A stretch of 6,533 nucleotides of DNA from Planctomycetia bacterium. GTDB lineage: Bacteria; Planctomycetota; Phycisphaerae; Phycisphaerales; UBA1924. Location of the stretch: the NCBI GenBank assembly GCA_005776545.1, contig SXOY01000055.1:1-6533 (forward strand), in the 5' to 3' direction. Shown here piece after piece: positions 1 through 6,196 of this stretch (position 1 is its first letter; the number at the start of each line of letters is the position of its first letter). The notes beneath the pieces are model-generated. The model ran no database searches. It was not told the origin of the DNA and worked only from the letters and a program-made list of their open reading frames with translations. Both the position numbers and the translations under genes were made by a program.

Positions 1-741
1 AACAAGCAGTATCAAACGCGCAGGCAATGGAAGCCCTCGCTGACGCACCTCAAGGAGATTCTCAAGATCGGCTGGGCCAGCGGCGCGATGTTCGGCAACG
101 AGATGGTCTGCTGGGGTTTCTTCATGGTCTACCTGGTCGGCCACTTTGGACCAGACCACTCCACTGCAGGTTGGATCGCTCACCAATGGATGAGCCTTTC
201 GTTCATGCCCGCCGTTGGAATTTCGATGGCCGTCACCGCAGCTGTTGGTAAGCAAATGGGCGCTGGCAATATTCCCGAAGCTGCTCGTCGCGCCAAGCTT
301 GGTCTCACGCTCGCGCTCGGTTACATGTGCACGATGGGTGTGCTCTTTGTCATTTTCCGCGAACCCATGGTTAGGTTGTTTCTGGAGAAAGACACGCCGC
401 CGGAGAAGATCGACTTCCTCATCAGTATGGGCGGCAAATTTCTGATCGCCTGTGCTGCGTTTCAGACTTTCGATGCAATCGCCATGACTCTCGGCGGCGC
501 GCTTCGTGGTGCGGGTGACACAGTTTGGCTCGGAGTCGCGACCGTCATCCTCTCCTGGTCGATCATCGTCGGTGGCGGTTTTGCAATCGTGCACTTGGCT
601 CCCGGCTTGCAATCTGTTGGACCTTGGATCGCCGCGGCTACATATATCTTCGCGCTCTCCATGGCAACGCTTCTGCGCTTCTTGGGTGGCAAGTGGAAAT
701 TGATCAAACTGGTCGACTCCGCAACAACGGTCGCGCACTGA
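1..741 (+). CDS. MATE family efflux transporter, C-terminal half (5' truncated by window edge)
   Basis: This is the last 246 residues of a cation-coupled multidrug exporter of the MATE/NorM family, which extrudes cationic drugs or metabolites across the inner membrane in exchange for Na+ or H+. The frame is open from base 1 to the TGA at 739-741. Family members have about 450 residues and 12 helices, so roughly the C-terminal six are visible: about residues 19-47, 55-82, 98-120, 137-160, 175-199 and 206-228. Two hallmarks of the C-terminal lobe can be read: VGKQMGAGN (82-90), after the helix beginning TAGWIAHQ, and GALRGAGDT (166-174). The first Met inside the window (base 88) lies within a helix and is not the start. 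The protein ends in a short basic tail. Substrate and coupling ion cannot be told from this half. The gene is separate from the next one, which has its own promoter candidate. Confidence 0.9.
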   Translation, partial: NKQYQTRRQWKPSLTHLKEILKIGWASGAMFGNEMVCWGFFMVYLVGHFGPDHSTAGWIAHQWMSLSFMPAVGISMAVTAAVGKQMGAGNIPEAARRAKLGLTLALGYMCTMGVLFVIFREPMVRLFLEKDTPPEKIDFLISMGGKFLIACAAFQTFDAIAMTLGGALRGAGDTVWLGVATVILSWSIIVGGGFAIVHLAPGLQSVGPWIAAATYIFALSMATLLRFLGGKWKLIKLVDSATTVAH

Positions 742-767
742 AACAAAATCCGGTGTTTTCATTGGCT

Positions 768-783
768 AACAAAGACCTTTGTT
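768..783. repeat. perfect 7-bp inverted repeat (possible operator)
   Basis: AACAAAG and CTTTGTT form a perfect dyad around a two-base centre (AC). It sits five bases upstream of a promoter-like -35 box and 27 bases after the MATE stop. A loop this small with AT-rich arms makes a poor terminator, so a protein-binding operator for the alpha-CTD gene is the more natural reading. This is inference from position and symmetry only. Confidence 0.25.
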
Positions 784-787
784 CGGG

Positions 788-816
788 TTGATATGCCCGA
801 AATCGCTTCTTAAAGT
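788..816 (+). promoter_or_regulatory. candidate sigma-70-type promoter for the TPR/alpha-CTD gene
   Basis: A -35-like TTGATA (788-793, five of six matches to TTGACA) is followed after exactly 17 bases by a -10-like TAAAGT (811-816, four of six matches to TATAAT). Transcription would begin near 823, giving a leader of about 27 bases that contains the GGAG ribosome binding site. The location, in the only gap before the gene, fits. A 6-bp hairpin (TTCGGG 782-787 with CCCGAA 796-801) overlaps the -35 box. Confidence 0.4.
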
Positions 817-838
817 CGCCCCTCAATTTCGAACCTCT

Positions 839-842
839 GGAG
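839..842 (+). promoter_or_regulatory. Shine-Dalgarno GGAG that supports a TTG start at 850
   Basis: GGAG lies seven bases upstream of TTG at 850-852. The frame is closed upstream by TAA at 811-813, and the first in-frame ATG lies 53 codons downstream, inside the TPR region. The spacing therefore picks the TTG as the start. This is one of the few well-placed ribosome binding sites in the window. Confidence 0.6.
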
Positions 843-849
843 TTTTCCC

Positions 850-1800
850 TTGCAAAATGACCCGCTTGATATCGTCATCGGCTCTTCTGAAACCGTGAAG
901 CGTGACACCGCCACTGCCACAAAACATCTTAAGTCCGCGGCTGAATTCGAAGCCAAAATCCCCGGCGAAGGCGCTCGTCAGAATGCGATCGCGGAATACC
1001 GCAAGGCGATGGCCGCGGATCCTGCGAGTATTCATGCCATCTTCCGCCTTGCATATCACCTCGATGTGCTTGGCGAAGAAGATGAATCAGTGGCGCTGTA
1101 TGAGCGTTGCCAGGATGTCGGCGCTGCGTATATCCACCAGTTGCTCAATCTCGCGATTCTCCACGAAGATCGTGGCGATTACCACCGCGCTGAACGCTGC
1201 CTCAAGCAGGTGCTTGAGACAAACCCCAATCACCCTCGCGCTCGCCTCTATATGAAGGATGTGCTCGCCAGCAAGGAAATGCGCGTGGAAGAGGATGCTG
1301 ATCGCGATCTCTTTCAGCGCAAGGCCATGCTCGATACTCCCGTGACAGATTTCGAACTTTCTGTCCGCGCCCGCACATGCCTTAAGAAAATGAACATTCG
1401 TTCGCTCGGCGACCTGCTTCGCATCACCGAGTCTGAATTGATGAGCTACAAGAATTTCGGCGAATCCAGCTTGCAGGAAATTCGCAAGATGCTCCAGATC
1501 AAGGGCCTTCGCATGGGCCAGGGTTTGGAAGATGCACAACGCTCGGCTCGCAAGCAGTTGCTCGATCAATACAAGGGAACTGTGCAGGAAGGCCTGTTGA
1601 CCCGCCCAGTCGGCGACTTGCAACTATCTGTTCGCGCTCGCAAGGCACTTCAGCAACTCAATATCCAGACGATGGGCGATCTGGCAAGCCTCACCGAAGC
1701 AGAACTCATGGGTGTCAAGAACTTCGGCGCAACTTCGCTTAAGGAAATCAGAGAGCGGTTGCAGGATCAGGGCTTGGAACTCCGCAAGCTTGAAGCATAA
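850..1800 (+). CDS. TPR protein with two tandem RNA polymerase alpha-subunit C-terminal domains
   Basis: This 316-residue soluble protein has an N-terminal helical TPR-like region (about 43-128; for example residues 60-90 and 93-126) and a charged helical segment (about 140-158). Two copies of the RNA polymerase alpha C-terminal domain follow, at about 158-223 and 249-313, joined by a charged linker of about 25 residues. Compared with E. coli alphaCTD, the DNA-contacting Arg265 is kept in both copies (R173, R262), as are the Asn-x-Gly turn (N202/G204, N291/G293) and Glu302 (E210, E300). Lys298 is lost in both; Cys269 and Lys271 are kept only in the first (C177, K179). The assembly domain of true alpha subunits is absent, so this is not rpoA. 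A role in transcription, through UP-element DNA or activator contacts and with the TPR part binding a partner, is inferred. The start is TTG with GGAG at 839-842. A strong terminator follows. Confidence 0.85.
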   Translation: MQNDPLDIVIGSSETVKRDTATATKHLKSAAEFEAKIPGEGARQNAIAEYRKAMAADPASIHAIFRLAYHLDVLGEEDESVALYERCQDVGAAYIHQLLNLAILHEDRGDYHRAERCLKQVLETNPNHPRARLYMKDVLASKEMRVEEDADRDLFQRKAMLDTPVTDFELSVRARTCLKKMNIRSLGDLLRITESELMSYKNFGESSLQEIRKMLQIKGLRMGQGLEDAQRSARKQLLDQYKGTVQEGLLTRPVGDLQLSVRARKALQQLNIQTMGDLASLTEAELMGVKNFGATSLKEIRERLQDQGLELRKLEA

Positions 1801-1831
1801 TTCGCAAAGCCACAACTGATACATCTACCCG

Positions 1832-1859
1832 GCCCGGGCAATCGCTGCCCGGGCTTTTT
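1832..1859 (+). terminator. intrinsic terminator after the TPR/alpha-CTD gene
   Basis: A perfect 9-bp GC-rich stem (GCCCGGGCA 1832-1840 with TGCCCGGGC 1846-1854) closes a five-base loop and is followed at once by TTTTT (1855-1859). It begins 32 bases after the TAA stop. It separates this transcript from the MlaE gene 45 bases further on, so that gene needs its own promoter or depends on read-through. Confidence 0.93.
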
Positions 1860-1904
1860 CTTGGAATGTGCTCTGGTTCAGCGTGCTAACCTTGGCCTGC
1901 ACAA

Positions 1905-2759
1905 ATGGCTACCCTGGATTATTCAACTCCCGTCATTGGCCGCATCGCGTCGCTGGGCGCGAACATCCTGCAATTGATCGAGGACTTCGGCAGGTTCGTG
2001 CGATTCTCTGGTGCCGCCCTCATCGGCGTAAGTGCTGTTCGCACCTGGTCGCGCCGCGACCGCATAATGCGGCAGCTCTACCTCGTTGGCACCGCCAGCA
2101 TCCCTGTCTTGCTCCTCACCGGCGCATTCATCGGCATGGTGCTCGCGCTCGAAAGCTATTTGCAGTTTCGCTCGATCGGGCAGGAAACCCGCCTCGGTGG
2201 CGTGATCAATATCTCGCTCTGCAAACAGCTCGGCCCGGTTCTCGCCGCGGTCATGCTCGCCGGCCGCGTGGGGTGTGCGCTTACCGCCGAACTGGGTTCA
2301 ATGCGAGTGACTGAACAGATCGATGCCATGCGCGCGATGGCATCTGACCCAGTTCGAGTGCTCGTCGTCCCCCGCGTCCTGGCCTGTACCGCGATGATCC
2401 CGATCCTCACGCTCTTCTCAAATCTCGCGGGCGTGCTCGGAGGATACATCATCATTGTCCATTTCTACGGCGCTGATGAAGGTCTTTACTGGCGATACTC
2501 TGCTGACATCGTCGACTGGTTCGGCATCACCAACGGCCTGGTCAAGAGTGTCTTCTTCGGCGCCGCCATCGGCCTCATCTCATGCTTCAAGGGTTTCAAT
2601 TGCAAGCCCGGCGCAGAAGGTGTCGGCCGCGCAACAACAGAGAGCTTCGTCTCCAGCTTCTTGGCAATCATCTTCCTGAATCTCATCCTTGCCAAGGTGC
2701 TCAACGATTTTGACTTGTGGGTGATCAAGGGTGGCGAGTTGCAGTCGGTGTTTAAGTAA
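1905..2759 (+). CDS. MlaE family ABC transporter permease (lipid transport)
   Basis: This is a 284-residue inner-membrane permease of the MlaE/YrbE (DUF140) family, which with an MlaF-type ATPase and MCE-domain proteins such as MlaD moves phospholipid or other lipids between the two membranes of the envelope. The signature segment is clear: LGPVLAAVMLAGR (109-121) leading to ELGSMRVTEQIDAM (129-142). A second family motif with AEGVGRATTESFV lies at 237-249. Membrane segments are at about 60-83, 108-128, 155-184, 210-228 and 246-264, preceded by an amphipathic N-terminal helix (about 15-45). Length is typical. Only the ATG at 1905 fits, because TAA at 1887-1889 closes the frame just upstream; no Shine-Dalgarno is visible. 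No ATPase or MCE gene is adjacent: a terminator lies upstream and a convergent gene downstream, so its partners must be encoded elsewhere. The substrate is unknown. Confidence 0.92.
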   Translation: MATLDYSTPVIGRIASLGANILQLIEDFGRFVRFSGAALIGVSAVRTWSRRDRIMRQLYLVGTASIPVLLLTGAFIGMVLALESYLQFRSIGQETRLGGVINISLCKQLGPVLAAVMLAGRVGCALTAELGSMRVTEQIDAMRAMASDPVRVLVVPRVLACTAMIPILTLFSNLAGVLGGYIIIVHFYGADEGLYWRYSADIVDWFGITNGLVKSVFFGAAIGLISCFKGFNCKPGAEGVGRATTESFVSSFLAIIFLNLILAKVLNDFDLWVIKGGELQSVFK

Positions 2760-4304
2760 TCAGCCGAGTTTGACAAGGTACATAACTTCGTCGAACGAAA
2801 TCATCGCGTTGTGCATGAAGTGCATTACGATCGGTGCGATTAGACATTGGCGCCATTCACGTACCGCGCAAAAGAAGAGTCCGCCCAGCGAAACTATTAG
2901 CAGTCCGTCCAACGTGTATTGGTGGGTAAATCCAAACACTGCAGCTGTGAGTACTATTGCTGGAATTGGACCAAGTTTTGCACGAAACCACCCTTGTAAC
3001 GCGCCGCGATCTGTAATTTCTTCGACGATTGGAGCCCAAACAATTGCGCCCAGAACTCCCAGCCAGATTGTGAACCACGTCGCACTGTCCGGGGTATCGT
3101 ACATTCCCGGTGGTGTCATTTCCGGTCCGGTTTCTGTGTTCGATGCAAAGGCCGAGAGCAGCCACTCAAGCGTCTTGTAGAAGAGCATCGACGTACAGCC
3201 AACCGCGACTCCCACAAACACCTCTTTGAATATTCCCTCCCCTCTGTGAAGCCCAAGATCTTTCATCATGGTTTTCCACGGCACGCCGCGGAGTCGCGGC
3301 CAGATTAGACACACTGGAAGCAACCAGATCATTATCTCGCTTATAGCGACGGCCGTTGGCGAGGAATTGCCAAGCAACAAAACGCCGATGCCATTCATGA
3401 AGCAAAACGCCAGAAGTGAGATTGCGACGGTCTCCAGATACACGGTCAAAGGGGCGTCGTGTTCGTGTGCCTCAATCCATCCATCCGCTCTTTGAATGAG
3501 AAGAAGTGCGATCAGCAAGAGCGCGCCAATCACGCCGACGATCCACTCTAAAATGCTCTTGATACCAAAGAACTGAATGACATCAAAATAACCGGAAAGC
3601 AGAGAGTTTCGCGCAGATTCGTCCCGCCCAGGTCCCTGAACCAGTGCCAGGCTGCCAAAGAACCCATGCCGGCTGATCAGCGAAGTTTGCATCTCCGCGC
3701 TCAACGGAACGACCTCCGGTGCCGGTGCTTTCAGCAAAATGGGCTTCGCGGGCTTTGCACTTTGCTTCCCCGCGTCACCTATTTCATTCTCGAATTGTTT
3801 TCTTGCGACTTCATATTCTTCAAACCTCGCGCACTCGCGATATCGCTTTAGCATCCAGAATATTTCTGCTGCCAGTGCCCCGCCAGGTTCAACTTCTTTT
3901 TCTAGTTTTTCGAGCCGCTCAACTCCAGCCTTAGATCCACGCACATCGGCCACCACTATTGCGATTCTGAAACGATCAACGCGAGATATGGCGTCTTTTT
4001 CCAATCGCTCGACATCTTCCGCAATTTCTGGATAAGCATCGCCTTCATGTACCATTTTCAAAAAATGCTGCGATTTCAAAATCCACTTGGATTCCGATAC
4101 GAGGTTTCCAGCAATTGGCTCGCGAGCATTCTCATAAGCCTGAATTTCCGGAAGTGGCGTTACGAGTGTTGCGCCACTTTCAACCCGCAAGAACTGTTGC
4201 AACACGATCATTAAAGCTATGCCGACCAGCGTCGCTAAAGGAGCGAGTCGTCTAATCCACGGATTCGCCTCATGCTCCTCGTACACGTTTGGAATAAAAC
4301 CCAC
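2760..4304 (-). CDS. CPBP family intramembrane glutamic protease with long N-terminal extension
   Basis: This is a 514-residue membrane protein whose C-terminal part (about 410-505) is a CPBP/Rce1-type (Abi, CAAX protease) domain. All three signature motifs are present: EExxxR (E428, E429, R433), FxxxH (F457 to H461) and HxxxN (H495, N499), which form the active site within the membrane. About eight further helices are visible from residue 251 on. Many bacterial CPBP proteins have 200-300 residues; this one adds a first membrane anchor (about 17-37, preceded by RR, so the N-terminus is probably cytoplasmic). A mainly helical, charged region of about 210 residues (40-245) follows and would then be extracytoplasmic. 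Its function is unknown to me. The start is GTG, five bases after AAGGGGG. It lies 21 bases after the DUF885 gene, probably in one operon. Its stop abuts that of the convergent MlaE gene. The gene looks less GC-rich than its neighbours. Confidence 0.85.
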   Translation of the reverse strand: MGFIPNVYEEHEANPWIRRLAPLATLVGIALMIVLQQFLRVESGATLVTPLPEIQAYENAREPIAGNLVSESKWILKSQHFLKMVHEGDAYPEIAEDVERLEKDAISRVDRFRIAIVVADVRGSKAGVERLEKLEKEVEPGGALAAEIFWMLKRYRECARFEEYEVARKQFENEIGDAGKQSAKPAKPILLKAPAPEVVPLSAEMQTSLISRHGFFGSLALVQGPGRDESARNSLLSGYFDVIQFFGIKSILEWIVGVIGALLLIALLLIQRADGWIEAHEHDAPLTVYLETVAISLLAFCFMNGIGVLLLGNSSPTAVAISEIMIWLLPVCLIWPRLRGVPWKTMMKDLGLHRGEGIFKEVFVGVAVGCTSMLFYKTLEWLLSAFASNTETGPEMTPPGMYDTPDSATWFTIWLGVLGAIVWAPIVEEITDRGALQGWFRAKLGPIPAIVLTAAVFGFTHQYTLDGLLIVSLGGLFFCAVREWRQCLIAPIVMHFMHNAMISFDEVMYLVKLG

Positions 4305-4325
4305 GACAACCCCCTTCGTTGTTCC

Positions 4326-6113
4326 TCAATCCGCAAAGCGCCACGCGGCCTCGCTCGTCCAGTCCAAGTCGGTCCCCAATATACCAGATCTTACAAGTTC
4401 AATCGGGATCGAATTCCCCTGCAAAACCGCATCGTTGAATGCTTTCTCTCCCATCTTCCCACTCTTTACCGCCTCTTCATGCAGCCTTCGCAGAGCCTTA
4501 CCCCCAATCATGTATCCGCACTGATATAGCGGCGAATACGCTCCACCAATAAACCGCCGCACTTCCGCCGTCGCGTTCTGCCGCTCGTGTCCGACACGAT
4601 CCACCAGGAAATCAATCATCTGTGGCGGCGTCATTTCTCCCAGGTGATATTTCAAACTCACCATGATCCGCGCGCATCGGTGCATCCGCCAGAACAACAT
4701 TCCTATCCGGTCCTGCGGCGTAGTTCCCCACCCCATGTCCCACAACTTGAATTCCCAATACAACGCCCACCCTTCAACATAAAACGGCGTCGAGAAAATC
4801 CCGCGATACGGCCGATTCCGCTCCGCCACAAAATGCTGCAAGTGATGTCCGGGAATCAATTCGTGCGGCACAACACTGTGCAGAAAGTGTTTGTTGTTCC
4901 CACGCATCGCCATCAATTTGTCCGCGGTACTCATGTCATCTGTGGGGTACGCCACCAGCATTGCCTGGTCGCCATACGCCGCGAACGGAAGTGTTTTTTG
5001 CCCTTGCGGCGACAGCATCTGCAATCGCCACAATTCCTCCGCCAATGGCGGCACAGTCACCAGATCATGCTCCTTCACAAACGCGATCGCCGCCTTCGAC
5101 TTCGCGCTCACCATGTCCGCCTGCCCGCCCGGCGGCACATGGCCATCCTTCACACTCTCAAGCGCACGCTTCCAATCATCGCCAAACCCCATCTCCGCCG
5201 ATGCCTTCTTCATCTCCGCTTCGCACCAGGCGAACTCTCTGTCACCAATCGCGATCAACTCTTCGGGCGTGTACACCACCATCTCATTCTTCAGATCTTC
5301 CATGAGTGTCGCACGCCCGATCGGATCGCCTACAAGCGGATCATCTGCGTTGCCCTTCTGTCCCGCGATATTCTCACGCAAGTACTTCGCATAGTCATTC
5401 AGCGCGGCGTTCGCGTTCTCCCACGGCTTCTTCACCCACCACGAAAATTCCGGAACATATCCTTCTGAATACTCCACGAACTGCGAGAGATTCCATCGCA
5501 GTCCCTGCACAGCTCCCGCCAGTCGAAGCGCTGTCGATGCACTCGGCACTCCTTCTTTACGTTCAATTGCTGCCTTCGCATCTTTCGCGAGCTTGGCAAT
5601 ATCTTCGATTTTCTCCGCCGCGGTTTTCGGATCAGCCCGCTCCATCCTCCAGCGACTCTCTTCAAGTTCCACAATCTGCGACCTGAACGGCATCAGTGGC
5701 GACATCTCCGCCATCCGCGATTTCTCAAGTGCCCCATAGCTCCGCGAATTGCGCAGGTAATTACGGAACGCAATAACATCTACTTTCGCGGCTTGATCCA
5801 GTGTCCCGAAATCCACCTGTGACAAATCGTCTAACTGTGCCGCCGCTAACGCATCCAGTCGCGCCATCCGATTCTCTGACCACGTGATATTGAAGAACCG
5901 CGAAATCGAATCGCGATCTTCTCTATACCTCGAAATCATCAATTGAATGTTGTTCGAACTTGTTGGTTCACTCGATACAACGGGACGTGCCGGCTCTGTC
6001 GTATCCGACCTTGGCGCACGCGCTGACGATGCGCATCCGGTCATCGCAATCATCAACGCGATCACTCCGCTCGCCCGCAACACACTCATATCTTGTTTCA
6101 TGGCGAGCAGCAT
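4326..6113 (-). CDS. DUF885 family lipoprotein, putative zinc metallopeptidase
   Basis: This 595-residue exported protein belongs to the DUF885 family. The N-terminus is a lipoprotein signal: a basic start, a hydrophobic stretch (about 14-24) and a cysteine (C27) in the context AMTGC, followed by a Ser/Thr/Pro-rich linker to about 53. The Met at position -3 of the lipobox is less usual than Leu. The family's metal-site signature is present as HELIPGHH (417-424), an HExxPGHH variant of the zinc-peptidase HExxH helix. It is followed by YVEGWALYWE (445-454), whose Glu447 is the likely third ligand. The C-terminal family block with GHERQNATAEVRRF (508-521) is also present. A peptidase role in the periplasm is inferred from the motif; the substrate is unknown. 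Three ATGs (6113, 6101, 6089) all keep the signal peptide and none has a clear Shine-Dalgarno, so the exact start is uncertain. It is likely the first gene of an operon with the CPBP protease. Confidence 0.85.
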   Translation of the reverse strand: MLLAMKQDMSVLRASGVIALMIAMTGCASSARAPRSDTTEPARPVVSSEPTSSNNIQLMISRYREDRDSISRFFNITWSENRMARLDALAAAQLDDLSQVDFGTLDQAAKVDVIAFRNYLRNSRSYGALEKSRMAEMSPLMPFRSQIVELEESRWRMERADPKTAAEKIEDIAKLAKDAKAAIERKEGVPSASTALRLAGAVQGLRWNLSQFVEYSEGYVPEFSWWVKKPWENANAALNDYAKYLRENIAGQKGNADDPLVGDPIGRATLMEDLKNEMVVYTPEELIAIGDREFAWCEAEMKKASAEMGFGDDWKRALESVKDGHVPPGGQADMVSAKSKAAIAFVKEHDLVTVPPLAEELWRLQMLSPQGQKTLPFAAYGDQAMLVAYPTDDMSTADKLMAMRGNNKHFLHSVVPHELIPGHHLQHFVAERNRPYRGIFSTPFYVEGWALYWEFKLWDMGWGTTPQDRIGMLFWRMHRCARIMVSLKYHLGEMTPPQMIDFLVDRVGHERQNATAEVRRFIGGAYSPLYQCGYMIGGKALRRLHEEAVKSGKMGEKAFNDAVLQGNSIPIELVRSGILGTDLDWTSEAAWRFAD

Positions 6114-6141
6114 AAAGGATTGCGGCTAATCGTGCCACCCA

Positions 6142-6174
6142 AAAACACAAACAGCGTCCGCAAAGACGCTGTTT
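6142..6174 (-). terminator. intrinsic terminator of rpsR
   Basis: On the minus strand, AAACAGCGTC pairs perfectly with GACGCTGTTT (10 bp; plus-strand arms 6149-6158 and 6165-6174) around a six-base loop. The following minus-strand bases read GTGTTTTT. The hairpin begins 22 bases after the rpsR stop and ends before the DUF885 gene, so the two genes are probably separate transcription units. The T-run is offset by three bases, so termination may be partial. Confidence 0.82.
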
Positions 6175-6196
6175 GGAATCTACATGTCAGTCTAAA

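Noticed and set aside
782..801. 6-bp hairpin TTCGGG/CCCGAA after the MATE gene as its terminator
   Set aside because: The stem is short, the loop is eight bases and the downstream bases have no T-run. It also overlaps the promoter candidate.
857..859. ATG just after the TTG, as an alternative start of the alpha-CTD gene
   Set aside because: It is out of frame with the conserved domains and runs into the wrong reading frame.
1087..1623. 178-codon open frame on the minus strand inside the TPR/alpha-CTD gene
   Set aside because: The opposite strand encodes clear TPR and alphaCTD domains. The minus-strand product resembles no family I know and is explained by the codon bias of the real gene.
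850..1800. Interpretation as the RNA polymerase alpha subunit (rpoA)
   Set aside because: The N-terminal assembly domain is missing, TPR-like helices replace it, and there are two C-terminal domains rather than one.
4305..4328. DUF885 and CPBP genes are in the same frame, separated by one TGA and seven codons, suggesting UGA read-through to a fused protein
   Set aside because: Same-frame spacing occurs by chance one time in three. The downstream gene has its own GTG and a purine-rich AAGGGGG, and its N-terminus fits a membrane-anchor start.
4587..5468. 293-codon open frame on the plus strand opposite the DUF885 gene
   Set aside because: Its product is rich in His, Arg and Pro with no recognisable domain, as expected of an antisense shadow. 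The minus strand carries the full DUF885 motifs.
6114..6196. Promoter for the DUF885-CPBP operon
   Set aside because: I searched the gap by eye on the minus strand. The only hexamers near suitable spacing (around GATTAG) match poorly, and the rpsR terminator fills most of the region.
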